Positions 1 through 8,695 of a stretch of 64,000 bases of DNA are shown in pieces (within the stretch, counting starts at the first letter, position 1; each line of letters starts with the position of its first letter). The notes under the pieces are model-generated. The model saw only the letters and a program-made list of their open reading frames with translations. It did no database searches and was not told the origin of the DNA. The stretch covers positions 1 through 64,000 of the forward strand of contig NZ_JHEI01000137.1 in the NCBI RefSeq assembly GCF_001273835.1. Reading direction: 5' to 3'. The translations under genes were made by a program, and so were the position numbers. Source of the DNA: Leucobacter celer subsp. astrifaciens (lineage in GTDB: Bacteria; Actinomycetota; Actinomycetes; Actinomycetales; Microbacteriaceae).

Positions 1-216
1 GCGAGTCGCAGGATCTATCACCCGAGATCCTGCGACTGCGTTCGCTGGTTGAGCGAGGAGCGCAGCGACGAGTCGAAACCTCTGACTCCGGGCTTCGCTG
101 CGCCCCGCTCGCTCAACCAGCAGTACCGTCATCCTGCGCGAGCTTGCGAGTCGCAGGATCTATCACGCGAGATCCTGCGACTGCGTTCGCTGCGCCCCGC
201 TCGCTCAACCAGCAGG
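1..216. repeat. Composite intergenic palindromic repeat, two copies
   Basis: A 46-bp segment at 1-46 recurs at 146-191 with a single mismatch. Each copy holds a perfect 13-bp inverted repeat (AGTCGCAGGATCT / AGATCCTGCGACT) with an 8-bp loop, at 4-16/25-37 and 149-161/170-182. A second 30-bp segment ending in CGCTCGCTCAACCAGCAG recurs at 94-123 and 186-215. Between them, 47-80 is a different dispersed motif, GGTTGAGCGAGG...GAGTCGAAACC. No gene is seen in the first 222 bases. The same two motif families return at about 21.9, 25.4, 27.2 and 62.8 kb. Confidence 0.85.
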
Positions 217-222
217 CTCCGC

Positions 223-792
223 TCAACCGGCGGCTTCGTCGTCCTCGCGATTCTCCGCGACGCCGCCCCCGTGACCGCGCGCGCACCGCATCGCGGGCCC
301 GTCGGTGCGATGCGCGTCATCGGTCGAGGCGTTGAAGCGGTGCAGGCCCTTGCGCAGCTGCTCGAGGTCCTCGACGAGCCAGTCCTCGAACCGCTCATGG
401 TAGGAGTGGGCCCAGCGCTCGCGGATCTGCTCCATGAGGAGCCTGGCCCGCTCGCTGACGGTGAGCAGGATCACGCGCCGGTCCTCCGGGGCGGGTTCGG
501 TCTCGACCAGCTCCAGTTCCCGCAGCTTCGCGATGTGCCTGCTCACCATGGCCTTGTCCATGCCCAGCATCTGGCTGAGGCCTGTCGCGGTGACCGGCCC
601 CTTGCGCAGCACGGTCTGCAGCACCATGATGCCGCCCCCGTTCAGATCCGGGTGCACCTCCTCCGCGTAGCGCACCCAGCGGGTGCGCGCCGAGGCGAAG
701 ATCTCCGAGAACTCCGAGATGATTCCGGCGATCTCGGTTCCCCGAGGCGAGTCGTCCGCCGTCGGTGCGGTGGGGGCGCTGTGATCCTGCAT
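223..792 (-). CDS. MarR-family transcriptional regulator
   Basis: A 189-residue winged-helix repressor of the MarR family. The helix-turn-helix core spans about residues 50-115, with a recognition helix around GLSQMLGMDKAMVSRHIAKL (71-90) and a basic wing carrying the family's D-R signature (APEDRR, 101-106). Flanking N- and C-terminal helices would form the dimer interface. The last 25 or so residues are Gly/Glu-rich and unlike the family, and they abut the repeat block ending at 216. The gene begins 10 nt after the DHA2 transporter stop on the same strand, so it is the second gene of a transporter-regulator operon. MarR proteins usually control the adjacent efflux pump; the two palindromes over the operon promoter (2464-2511) are likely operators. 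The ligand is unknown. Confidence 0.88.
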   Translation of the reverse strand: MQDHSAPTAPTADDSPRGTEIAGIISEFSEIFASARTRWVRYAEEVHPDLNGGGIMVLQTVLRKGPVTATGLSQMLGMDKAMVSRHIAKLRELELVETEPAPEDRRVILLTVSERARLLMEQIRERWAHSYHERFEDWLVEDLEQLRKGLHRFNASTDDAHRTDGPAMRCARGHGGGVAENREDDEAAG

Positions 793-802
793 GCCTTCGA
801 AC

Positions 803-2425
803 CTAGCGGGTCTGGGCCGAGGCGACCTCGGCGTCCGACGCCTCGCGGTCGAGTTCGGCGCGCTGCTGAGCGGCGCTCTTCGTGCTCAGGGGGAGGTTCG
901 GGATCAGGATGATCGCCACGATCGCCACGATGGCGACGGGGGATGCGGCTAGGAAGACATCGCCGATGCCGTGGCCGTACGCCGACTCGACCACGTCGCG
1001 GATCGGGGCTGTGAGCTCTGCGATCTTGGGGATCGTGCCGCCCGCCAGCTTGTCGGCGCCGGCCAGTGCCTCGGGGTTCGTCTTCGCGAGACGATCGAGA
1101 CCCTCCGTGATGAAGGCGACCACCTGGTGCGAGAGCATCGCGCCCATCGCCGACATGCCGGCCGTGCCGCCGATCGTGCGGAAGAAGGTGACCGCCGAGC
1201 TCGAGACGCCGAGCTCGTTCGGCGAGACGGTGTTCTGCACGACCAGCACGAGGTTCTGCATGCACATGCCCACGCCCGCGCCCAGCACGAACATCGCGAC
1301 GCCCACGAACCAGAACGAGGTGTCGTAGCGCAGCTGGCCCATCATCACGAGGCCGGCGAGCATGATGAACGAGCCCGCCACCATGTAGCCCTTCCACTTG
1401 CCCGTGCGAGAGATGAGCTGACCGACGAGGGTCGAGGCGAGCAGCACGCCCGCCATCATCGGGATGGTGAGCAGACCCGACTCGGTGGGGGTCTTGCCGC
1501 GCGCCAGCTGCATGTACTGCCCCAGGAACACCGAGGTGCCGAACATCGCGAGGCCCACAGCGATGCTCGCGATCACCGACATGGTGAAGGTGCGGTTCTT
1601 GAAGAGGTGCATCGGGATCAGCGGCTCGTCGACGCGCAGCTCGACGATCACCGCGATGACGAGCAGCAGCACGCCGCCCCCGGCCATCGCGAGGGTCTCC
1701 CACGACCACCACTCGAACTGCGATCCGCCGAGCGTCACCCAGATGAGCAGGCTCGCGAAGCCGGCGGAGATGAGCGTAGCGCCGAGGTAGTCGATCTTGA
1801 CCTTGCGCTTCGTCGTGTGGAGGTGCAGGGTCTGCTGCAGCACGATGATCGCGACGATCGCGATGGGGGCCGCGACGTAGAAGTTCCAGCGCCACCCGAT
1901 GGCGTCGGTGATCGCGCCGCCGAGCAGCGGGCCGCCCACCGTGGAGACCGCCATGATGGCGCCCATGATGCCCATGTACTTGCCGCGCTCGCGCGGGCTG
2001 ATGATCTCGGCCAGCACGATCTGGCCGAGCGCGCCGAGGCCGCCCGCTCCGAGTCCCTGGAGCACCCGGAACGCGATGAGCCAGCCCGGATCCTGTGCGA
2101 TGCCGGCGAGCGCCGAACCCACGGTGAAGATGATGAGAGAGAGCTGCAGCAGCACCTTCTTGCTGGTGAGGTCGGCGAGCTTGCCCCAGATCGGGGTCGA
2201 GATCGCGCTCGCCAGCATGGTGGCGGTGACGACCCAGGTGAAGGCCGCCTGGTTGCCGCCGAGGTCGGCGATGATGATCGGCATCGAGGTGCCGACGACC
2301 GTCATCGAGAGCATGGACACGGCCATGCTGAGGAAGAGGCCGGTGAGCGCGAGGTTCTTCGCGCGCCCCCGCAGCACGCCGTCGTCTGGTGCGGTGCGCG
2401 GGGTAGAGGTGAGGGTCTGAGCCAT
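803..2425 (-). CDS. DHA2-family drug efflux MFS transporter
   Basis: A 540-residue inner-membrane H+ antiporter of the DHA2 (14-helix, EmrB/QacA-like) branch of the major facilitator superfamily. It shows the MFS loop 2-3 motif A (GKLADLTSKK, about 81-90), the R-x-x-Q-G-x-G-A-G-G motif in helix 4 (RVLQGLGAGG) and antiporter motif C (GPLLGGAITDAIGWRW). The length and 14 predicted hydrophobic segments fit DHA2. The charged C-terminal tail is cytoplasmic. It is the first gene of a two-gene operon with the MarR gene. The promoter at 2480-2508 has a near-consensus sequence and is flanked by two palindromes, consistent with tight autoregulation relieved by a toxic compound. The substrate cannot be read from sequence; multidrug export is the usual role. 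Confidence 0.93.
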   Translation of the reverse strand: MAQTLTSTPRTAPDDGVLRGRAKNLALTGLFLSMAVSMLSMTVVGTSMPIIIADLGGNQAAFTWVVTATMLASAISTPIWGKLADLTSKKVLLQLSLIIFTVGSALAGIAQDPGWLIAFRVLQGLGAGGLGALGQIVLAEIISPRERGKYMGIMGAIMAVSTVGGPLLGGAITDAIGWRWNFYVAAPIAIVAIIVLQQTLHLHTTKRKVKIDYLGATLISAGFASLLIWVTLGGSQFEWWSWETLAMAGGGVLLLVIAVIVELRVDEPLIPMHLFKNRTFTMSVIASIAVGLAMFGTSVFLGQYMQLARGKTPTESGLLTIPMMAGVLLASTLVGQLISRTGKWKGYMVAGSFIMLAGLVMMGQLRYDTSFWFVGVAMFVLGAGVGMCMQNLVLVVQNTVSPNELGVSSSAVTFFRTIGGTAGMSAMGAMLSHQVVAFITEGLDRLAKTNPEALAGADKLAGGTIPKIAELTAPIRDVVESAYGHGIGDVFLAASPVAIVAIVAIILIPNLPLSTKSAAQQRAELDREASDAEVASAQTR

Positions 2426-2463
2426 GCGGAGCTGGAGTCCTTCGTCGTGGGGTATTGCGGTGT

Positions 2464-2483
2464 TAGTTGATGAAGATCAACTA
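2464..2483. promoter_or_regulatory. Putative MarR operator 1
   Basis: Perfect 20-bp palindrome with 8-bp arms TAGTTGAT and ATCAACTA around GAAG. It overlaps the -10 box (2480-2485) of the efflux operon promoter. TTGA-N-TCAA symmetry is typical of MarR-family operators. Confidence 0.75.
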
Positions 2484-2508
2484 TAGGCACTTGGTTGATG
2501 TATGTCAA
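2480..2508 (-). promoter_or_regulatory. Sigma-70-type promoter of the efflux-marR operon
   Basis: On the minus strand, TTGACA (2508-2503) is followed after exactly 17 nt by TATAGT (2485-2480). This is the best -35/-10 match I found in the window. It lies 55 nt upstream of the transporter start codon. Both elements are embedded in the palindromic operators. Confidence 0.82.
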
Positions 2509-2511
2509 CTA
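2492..2511. promoter_or_regulatory. Putative MarR operator 2
   Basis: Imperfect 20-bp palindrome TGGTTGATGTATGTCAACTA, matching operator 1 at the half-sites. It covers the -35 box (2503-2508). The centres of the two sites are 28 bp apart, close to three helical turns, so two dimers could bind the same face. Confidence 0.72.
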
Positions 2512-2685
2512 TCTCTGCGGCGGCCGAATCCGCGGGAGTGCGGGCACGGGACTCGTTCGCCGTTCGTGCAGGAGATCGCCCGTTGCGCAGGAAGGAAACC
2601 GTGAGATCCTCCTGCGCGGGCGTCGATCTCCTATCGGAGCGGCGGGCGGAGTGGCAGGCAGCGGCGGTAGGGCAGAATGGACACC

Positions 2686-3834
2686 ATGGGTTTTGTGAGC
2701 GGCAGCATCAGGGTCGGCGTGATCGGAGGCGGGCAGCTCGCCCGCATGATGGTGCCCCCGGCGATCCACCTGGGCCTGCGCATCAGCGTGCTGGCCGAGA
2801 ACGAGGGATCGAGCGCCGAGCGCGCGGCGGACGCCGTGGGCGACTACCGGGATCCGGAGACGGTGTACGCCTTCGCCGAGACCGTCGACGTGGTCACCTT
2901 CGACCACGAGCACGTGCCGGGGGAGATCCTGCGCGAGCTCGAGCGCCGCGGCACTGCGGTGCACCCCCGCCCCGACGCGCTGCAGTACGCGCAGGACAAG
3001 ATCCTGATGCGTGAGAAGCTCGGCGAGCTCGGCGTGCCGATCCCGGCCTGGGCGGCCGTCGAGGACGAGGCCCAGCTGCAGCGTTTCATCGACGAGCGCG
3101 GCGGTCGCGCCGTCGTGAAGACCGCTCGCGGCGGCTACGACGGCAAGGGCGTGCGCGTGGTGTCCGACGCCGCCGAGGTGCGCGACTGGTTCACGGCTCT
3201 CGCGGAGGACGGCCACGGCGGCCGCCTGCTCGCTGAGGAGCTCGTCGATTTCACGCGCGAGCTTGCCCAGCTGGTGGCGCGCCGACCCAGCGGCGAGACC
3301 CGCACCTGGCCCGTCGTCGAGACGATCCAGCGCGACGGGGTGTGCGCCGAGGTGCTCGCACCGGCTCCCGTGCAGGATCCCGCCACGCTCGAAGAGGCCG
3401 CGCGTATCGGTGCGGCGGTCGCCGAGGGGGTGCAGGTGACCGGCGTGCTCGCGGTCGAGATGTTCGAGGCGAGCGACGGCCGCGTGCTGGTGAACGAGCT
3501 GGCCATGCGCCCGCACAATTCGGGGCACTTCTCGATCGAGGGATCGGTGACCAGCCAGTTCGAGCAGCACCTGCGCGCGGTGACCGACCTGCCGCTGGGC
3601 GACACCTCGATGACCGCTCCGGCGGTCGTGATGGTGAACGTGCTCGGCGGGCCGGCCGAGGGGCCGATGCCGACGCGCTACCCGGCGGTGCTGGCCGAGC
3701 ACCCGCGCGCCAAAGTGCACAGCTATGACAAGCAGCCCCGCCCGGGGCGCAAGGTGGGTCACATCACGGTGACGGGTGACGACCTCGACGAGGTGCTGGC
3801 AGAGGCGCGAGCCACAGCGGCTGCGTTCGCCTGA
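2686..3834 (+). CDS. purK: N5-carboxyaminoimidazole ribonucleotide synthase (PurK)
   Basis: PurK is a cytosolic ATP-grasp ligase of de novo purine synthesis that carboxylates AIR to N5-CAIR using ATP and bicarbonate; PurE (8876-9394) then isomerises the product. The protein (382 residues) opens with the dinucleotide-like loop GVIGGGQLARMM, carries the ATP-grasp glycine-rich segment (KTARGGYDGKG) and ends its catalytic core with NELAMRPHNSGHFSIEGS, a PurK hallmark. An ATG exists at 2677, but CAGAAT (2673-2678) followed by 7 nt and the ATG at 2686 looks like a leaderless -10 arrangement, so 2686 is preferred. In many relatives purK and purE are neighbours; here three opposite-strand genes separate them. 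Confidence 0.95.
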   Translation: MGFVSGSIRVGVIGGGQLARMMVPPAIHLGLRISVLAENEGSSAERAADAVGDYRDPETVYAFAETVDVVTFDHEHVPGEILRELERRGTAVHPRPDALQYAQDKILMREKLGELGVPIPAWAAVEDEAQLQRFIDERGGRAVVKTARGGYDGKGVRVVSDAAEVRDWFTALAEDGHGGRLLAEELVDFTRELAQLVARRPSGETRTWPVVETIQRDGVCAEVLAPAPVQDPATLEEAARIGAAVAEGVQVTGVLAVEMFEASDGRVLVNELAMRPHNSGHFSIEGSVTSQFEQHLRAVTDLPLGDTSMTAPAVVMVNVLGGPAEGPMPTRYPAVLAEHPRAKVHSYDKQPRPGRKVGHITVTGDDLDEVLAEARATAAAFA

Positions 3835-3840
3835 TCCTCT

Positions 3841-3888
3841 GGCGGTGTGATCCGCAGGCGGTGTGATCCGCGGGTGGTGTGATCCTCG
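3841..3888. repeat. Tandem repeat, 3 x 16 bp
   Basis: Three consecutive 16-bp units at 3841-3856, 3857-3872 and 3873-3888, consensus GGCGGTGTGATCCGCG. They start 6 nt after the purK stop and lie between converging genes. Confidence 0.85.
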
Positions 3889-3952
3889 CGGCGCGTGGCG
3901 CCCGGGTGGGGCGGTTACCCGGCGATGGTGCCGGACAACCGCCTCGCGGGAG

Positions 3953-5869
3953 CTACTTCCCGCGTGAGTTCAGGATCTGCTGCACCTGCGGGTCTCCGAC
4001 CTGCGCGAGCCACTGCGCGAGGTCGTCGTAGAGAGCCGGGTTCTGGGCGAGGTACGGCCACAGCTCCGGGCGCTGAGCCAGCTCGAACTGCTCCTGCGCC
4101 GGTGTCGCGGCGTCGAGCGCACGGTGCGCGAGTTCCGGATCGACCTGCGGCTGCGCCGCGGCAGGGGGCTGCGTCTGCTGCACCTGCTGAGGTTCCTGCT
4201 GCACCTGCTGCATCTGCTGCGGGTGCGGCTGCTCGGCCGGGTGATGAGGGGTGCCGGCGGCGGCACCCTGGTGCTGCTGCGGGTAGCCCGCCTGCGCCTG
4301 CTGCGGGTACTGCGCCTGCTGCCGGCTCACGGAGGCGTAGTAGCCGCGCACCTCGGTGGGGACGAAGAGCCCGTACAGGATGAGACCCGCGGGTGCGAAG
4401 AACGCGGCGAAGATCGACGGGATCATGAATGCCGCGGTCGCGATGATGGATATGACCGATGAGATGAGCGACTGGAAGTTGTCGAGCTGGAGGCTGCTGA
4501 AGTCGAGGGACGAGGCGTCGAACGGCCGGGAGTTGTGCAGTCCGGCCAGCACCACGGCCACGAGACCCAGTACGGCGATCCCGCCGGCGATACCGGCCGA
4601 GATCGTGCGGCCGTGCTGGAAGTTGGTGATCAGCTGCATGCGGAGCACGAGGGCCGCCACGAGGGAGAGCACCACGCAGACCAGGATGCCGATGGCATAA
4701 CCGATGTTCTTGCCCTGCAGCACGATGATCGCGACCACCAGATTCAGCGTGAAGTAGGAGAACACGATGATCGCGGCGAGTGCGGTGAGCTTGACCGTGG
4801 AGTGCCAGGCGGCGAGGGGCTGCTGCTGCCGCATCGCATACGGCAGACCGGCGTGGCTCATCACGCCCGCGAGAGCACCGATGAGGAGGGTGGGGTACCC
4901 GTAGTCGGTCCACAGCGAATCGGGGAAGCTCTGAGAGGCGAACGCGGCGATGAACGTGCCGACGATCATCGCGACGCCGAAGGCGAGGGCGAGCACGCGG
5001 GCCGATTCGGAGCGGCGGATGACGAATAGCGTCAGCAGCAACGGCGTGAGCGTGAACGCGAGTGAGAGCAGGATCGTGAGCAGCAGGATGAACGCGCTCG
5101 ACCCGGTGACGTTGCGCAGCGCGTTCACCAGGCTGAGCACGACGCCGAGCAGGGTCACGGCCGACGCGATGATGAAGAAGCCGATGACGAAGCGGTGGCC
5201 GTGCTGGGCCGCGGTGGCCGAGAACTCGGGAGCGTACACCTCGTGGCGTCGCGGGACGGCTGCGAGGATCGCGCCCGCCAGACCCGCGGTGGCCGCTGCA
5301 CCGAGCCCGACTCCTGTGCCGAGGTCGCCGAGGCGCACGGCATCGAAGACCACGTAGAGCAGGATGAGCAGCAGATAGGGCAGATTGAGCAGTGCGCGCA
5401 CGAGAGCCGCGCGCGGTGCCGAGAACGCCGCTCCGAAGACTCCGGCTCGAGCCAGGTAACCGATGGATACCGACAGCGCCGAAAGCAGCGTGATCAGCAG
5501 CACCTCGACGCGAGTTGCGGCGATGTTCATGCCGCTGCCGTCGAAGGAGAACTCGAAGCTGAGCGACCACGGCAGAGCGAGCGAGGCGAGCAGCAGCACG
5601 ACCGCTGCGCCGTCTCTCACCCAGTCGGAGACCGGCGTGCCCGCGAAGGGGTTCGGCTTCGGCTGCCCTGCAGCGCCGTACGCGCCGCCCTGCTGCGACT
5701 GGGGGTATCCCTGCGACTGGGGATGCCCCTGTTGCTGCGGGTATCCCTGTTGCTGCGGGTATCCCTGCTGGGCGCCCGTCTGCTGCTGCGCATACGCCGG
5801 CTGCTGTGCGCTCGGCTGCGGTTGCCCCTGCTGCCAGTGGGCCTGCGGATCGTGCGGAGGGTAGCTCAT
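3953..5869 (-). CDS. Multi-spanning membrane protein with Q/Y/P-rich head and C-terminal leucine-rich-variant domain
   Basis: A 638-residue protein without an assigned activity. Residues 1-75 are a low-complexity Gln/Pro/Tyr/Gly stretch with repeated GYPQQQ units, likely cytoplasmic. From about 85 to 530 there are at least ten hydrophobic segments, including a first helix at about 87-105. A second Gln-rich linker (about 535-570) leads to a final 65-residue helical domain (DPELAHRALDAATPAQEQ onward) of the leucine-rich-variant type. The same domain forms the N-terminus of the next protein upstream (5998-7725). The gene follows that one and the FHA gene on the same strand after 128 nt. Function is unknown; Gln/Pro-rich heads with FHA partners suggest an envelope scaffold, which is inference. 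Confidence 0.8.
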   Translation of the reverse strand: MSYPPHDPQAHWQQGQPQPSAQQPAYAQQQTGAQQGYPQQQGYPQQQGHPQSQGYPQSQQGGAYGAAGQPKPNPFAGTPVSDWVRDGAAVVLLLASLALPWSLSFEFSFDGSGMNIAATRVEVLLITLLSALSVSIGYLARAGVFGAAFSAPRAALVRALLNLPYLLLILLYVVFDAVRLGDLGTGVGLGAAATAGLAGAILAAVPRRHEVYAPEFSATAAQHGHRFVIGFFIIASAVTLLGVVLSLVNALRNVTGSSAFILLLTILLSLAFTLTPLLLTLFVIRRSESARVLALAFGVAMIVGTFIAAFASQSFPDSLWTDYGYPTLLIGALAGVMSHAGLPYAMRQQQPLAAWHSTVKLTALAAIIVFSYFTLNLVVAIIVLQGKNIGYAIGILVCVVLSLVAALVLRMQLITNFQHGRTISAGIAGGIAVLGLVAVVLAGLHNSRPFDASSLDFSSLQLDNFQSLISSVISIIATAAFMIPSIFAAFFAPAGLILYGLFVPTEVRGYYASVSRQQAQYPQQAQAGYPQQHQGAAAGTPHHPAEQPHPQQMQQVQQEPQQVQQTQPPAAAQPQVDPELAHRALDAATPAQEQFELAQRPELWPYLAQNPALYDDLAQWLAQVGDPQVQQILNSRGK

Positions 5870-5997
5870 GTCGGTGGGTTCTCCGGAGTCGGGGTGGATC
5901 GGCGGTGAAGCCGTCGGGCGGTGCAGAGCGTGACGGCCCTATTCGGCCGCTCGCTCATGATCTCAGGGGCTGTGACATTTCAGGGGCTCTGGCATCC

Positions 5998-7725
5998 TCA
6001 GTAGCCTCTGGCATCGTGGAAGAGATCCTCGAGCTCGCCGTCGCGGGCGAGCTGCTGGAGCCGTTCCGCCACGATGGCAGCCGCGTCGGCGTAGGTGGCG
6101 ATGGGGCTGACGTACCAGCCGTCCTGCTCCTCGACCGCGATCACGGCCAGCCGTTCGAGGCCGAGCTCCTCGGCGACGGGCAGGTCGTCGAGGCACCCCT
6201 TCGAGGTGCCGCCCTGCCGCTCCCACAACTCGTAGTAGAAGCTGTCGGAGACGTCGCTGACCCACTCGTTGGAAGTCTCGGCGCACAGCCCCTCGACGCG
6301 CACGCCGTTGAACAGCGAGAAGCCGTGCTCCTCGGTGCGCTTGCCGACCTCGAGTGCGTCGATGCTGATGCGGGCTCGGGATCCCTCCCGTTGCGCGCTG
6401 TAGCGCTGCTCGAGGATCTCGATCCCCGATGCGGCGGATCCGATCGGGGAGAGCGGCAGCGCGTTCAAGCCCCCGATGCCGTAGATGGAGAGCAGCCGTC
6501 GTTCCGCCAGCGGCAGGTGGGCCGCGACCTCCTCGAAATCGCGATCCGATCGCGCGATGGCATCGACGAACGAGGAGACGAGATCCTCCGCCGCGGTCTC
6601 GGGGCTCTCGGAGCCCTGACCGGCGATGATCTCGGTGCCGAGCGTATAGTCGCCGCCGTACCCGAGCGAGGTGAGATAGACGTAGTCGGCCTGCGTCATG
6701 AGCGGGCTCACGTACCAGCCGCCGTGCTCCTCCACTGAGACGAGACTCACACCCTCGAAACCGCTGCCCTGAGCCTCGCGCCGCAGCTCTCGGAAGTCGA
6801 CCGTGTAGGGCAGCTCGATATTCTCGCGCAGTTCCTCCTCGAAATAGCGGAGGTCGTCGCCCGTGGCGTCCCACGAGTACTCCTCGAGCAGGTCCATCAC
6901 CAGCGCGACGATCCGGTCCTCGTCGCCGTCGACGGTGAGCTCCCCATCGGTGAAGATGACGCGCTCCACTCCCGCGGCGATCGTCTCGGTCTGCGTCTCG
7001 ATGCCGGTCACCGAGATGCTGATGGCATCGCCGAGCTGCCGGAGGGTGCGTTCGACGCTCTGGTCGGATCCCTGCTGGCTCGTGGAGCTGAGCTGCTGCA
7101 GCGGATCCTGGAAGGGTGCGATCTCGCTCGGGGCGAGGGATCCGTAGAGCGCGAGCGGGTCGAGCTTCGCGGCGCTCGTGAGCAGCTTCGTCGCGGCGGC
7201 CTCCGGGGTCGCCGATCCGCCGAGCTTCGTGGCGAGCCACCACCAGACGCCCCCGCCGGCCGCGAGCAGCATCACGAGCACCGCGGCGAGGGTGATGAGC
7301 AGCGCGTGCCTTCTGCCACGGGGGCGCGAGGGGATGGCGCCCTGAGACTGATGAGAGGGAGCCGCCTGCTGCTGGGCTCCGTATGCGGCGGGTCCGGAGT
7401 GCTGGAACGCGGGATCGTAGCCCTGCGGAGAGCCGTACGCCTGTGGCCCGCCGTGCGCTTGCGCGGCACCGTAAGGCTGTTGCTGTTGCTGTTGCTGTTG
7501 CTGAGCGAGTGCTTGCGCCTGCGCCTGCTGCTGTTGAGCCTGCTGCGCCTGCGCGAGTGCCTGCGCCTGTTGCGGTCCGAACTGGGTGATCCACGCCTGC
7601 AGCTCGGGATAGGCGTTGGGGTGCGCCGAGATGGCAGGACCGTACTCGGGGTACTGCTGGGCGAGCTCGGCGAGCCGCTCGGGCGGAGTCGACGGATTGC
7701 TCAGCTCGGTTCTCGGATCGAGCAT
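5998..7725 (-). CDS. Single-pass membrane protein with N-terminal leucine-rich-variant domain
   Basis: A 575-residue protein of unknown function. Order: a helical leucine-rich-variant domain (about 1-50, DPRTELSNPSTPPERLAELA), a Gln/Ala-rich linker (51-95) containing a run of ten Gln, a Pro/Gly/Tyr/Gln linker to about 135, basic stop-transfer residues (RPRGRRH), one transmembrane helix (about 141-166) and a roughly 400-residue extracytoplasmic region with two similar halves, each carrying a G-W-Y-V-S-P motif. The open frame extends to 7953, but the ATG at 7725 lies 1 nt after the FHA gene stop and begins the conserved domain, so it is the start. It is the second gene of an FHA-led operon. The repeated G-W-Y-V-S-P units suggest an NTF2-like or lipoprotein-like sensor fold, with low confidence. 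Confidence 0.82.
   Translation of the reverse strand: MLDPRTELSNPSTPPERLAELAQQYPEYGPAISAHPNAYPELQAWITQFGPQQAQALAQAQQAQQQQAQAQALAQQQQQQQQQPYGAAQAHGGPQAYGSPQGYDPAFQHSGPAAYGAQQQAAPSHQSQGAIPSRPRGRRHALLITLAAVLVMLLAAGGGVWWWLATKLGGSATPEAAATKLLTSAAKLDPLALYGSLAPSEIAPFQDPLQQLSSTSQQGSDQSVERTLRQLGDAISISVTGIETQTETIAAGVERVIFTDGELTVDGDEDRIVALVMDLLEEYSWDATGDDLRYFEEELRENIELPYTVDFRELRREAQGSGFEGVSLVSVEEHGGWYVSPLMTQADYVYLTSLGYGGDYTLGTEIIAGQGSESPETAAEDLVSSFVDAIARSDRDFEEVAAHLPLAERRLLSIYGIGGLNALPLSPIGSAASGIEILEQRYSAQREGSRARISIDALEVGKRTEEHGFSLFNGVRVEGLCAETSNEWVSDVSDSFYYELWERQGGTSKGCLDDLPVAEELGLERLAVIAVEEQDGWYVSPIATYADAAAIVAERLQQLARDGELEDLFHDARGY
7477..7503. repeat. Hexanucleotide microsatellite (CTGTTG)n inside a coding region
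   Basis: Four perfect CTGTTG units plus CTG. On the coding strand it encodes part of the poly-Gln run of the 5998-7725 protein. Because the unit is 6 bp, slippage would change linker length without shifting frame. Confidence 0.8.
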
Positions 7726-7726
7726 C

Positions 7727-8695
7727 TCAGCCTCTCGCGTCCGGGCGCGCGCCGTCGGGCGATTCGAACGACACCTCTCGGCCGCCCAGGCTGACGCGTT
7801 GCCCGGGGGCGAGCGCGTAGCGGGTCCGCGGAGCGCACTCGTCCGCGGTGCCGTTCTCGCCGAGCACTTCGCTGCCGTTCGTAGAGTCGAGATCGGTGAT
7901 CCAGACACGGTCGTCCTCGACCTCGATGACCGCGTGCGTGCGCGAGAGCACACGCTCGGGATCCGAGAGCGCGATGATCTGGGCGCCCTCGGGGGCCTGG
8001 TTCACGGCGGGTTTGCGGCCCAGCAGGTTGACGCGGTGCAACTCGAACGCGGAGCCGTCGGTGTCTATGAGCTTCCAGCGCGTCGCGGCCGTGCCGCGCA
8101 CGACGACGATGGTCGACTCGAATTCCTCGTCATCGGCGGCAGACGATTGCGACTCGGCTGCCGGGGCGGCCGGGGCAGCCGGAGCCGGGGGAAGAACGAG
8201 CGGCTGCAGCGATGGCACCCGGGTTGCCGGCGGCGCGGAGGGTGCCGGGGGTGCCGGTGGCGGTGGCGGAGGCGCGAACTGTGCGGGCGCCGCAGGTGGA
8301 AGCGGCGGAGGCGGTGGCCCGAACTGCCGATCGGGTGCCGGAGGTGCCGGAGGCAAAGGGGGCATGGACGGCTCGTACCGCTGCGCCGGTACCGGAGCAG
8401 CCCCGCTGAACGGCTGCTGGGGGAGAGGCGCAGGGGGCGCAGGAGGAGCGGGCGGTGGTGGCGGTGCTCCGAAGCCGCCGGGTGCGGGTGGCGCCGGGGG
8501 CATCGGGGGCCTCGGCTGTGCATACTGCGCGGGCGGTGCCGGGGGAGCCGACGGTGCGTACTGCGCGGCGGGTGCGGGCGGCGCCGGGGAAGCTGGGGGC
8601 GCAGGGGGAGCAGCGGGGACCTGAGCGGGGAGTGCGGAGCCCGGCAGCGGCTCGTCGTCCCACGGCGCGGGCCGGCCCGGATCGAATTGTGCCAT
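7727..8695 (-). CDS. FHA-domain protein with proline/alanine-rich N-terminus
   Basis: A 322-residue cytosolic phosphothreonine-binding adaptor. The first 165 or so residues are Pro/Ala-rich repeats (APPAPPAPP type) without a fold. The C-terminal FHA domain (about 215-315) shows the hallmark core: G-R after the first strands (LLGRKP), LSRTHAVIEV, and DLDSTNGS, where S, H and N contact the phosphopeptide. It is the first gene of a three-gene operon with the two leucine-rich-variant membrane proteins, whose first member starts 1 nt after its stop. FHA proteins usually read Ser/Thr-kinase signals; no kinase gene is in the window. The partner is probably a phosphorylated protein of cell division, wall synthesis or secretion. 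Confidence 0.88.
   Translation of the reverse strand: MAQFDPGRPAPWDDEPLPGSALPAQVPAAPPAPPASPAPPAPAAQYAPSAPPAPPAQYAQPRPPMPPAPPAPGGFGAPPPPPAPPAPPAPLPQQPFSGAAPVPAQRYEPSMPPLPPAPPAPDRQFGPPPPPLPPAAPAQFAPPPPPPAPPAPSAPPATRVPSLQPLVLPPAPAAPAAPAAESQSSAADDEEFESTIVVVRGTAATRWKLIDTDGSAFELHRVNLLGRKPAVNQAPEGAQIIALSDPERVLSRTHAVIEVEDDRVWITDLDSTNGSEVLGENGTADECAPRTRYALAPGQRVSLGGREVSFESPDGARPDARG

Noticed and set aside
3915-5570. Long antisense and out-of-frame ORFs (for example 3915-5570, 971-2470, 23431-24495, 59399-61084)
   Set aside because: They are Arg/Ala/Pro-rich shadows of real genes in high-GC DNA, without domain motifs.
7726-7953. N-terminal extension of the 5998-7725 protein
   Set aside because: It overlaps the FHA domain coding region and is Arg/Ser-rich; the conserved domain starts at the ATG at 7725.
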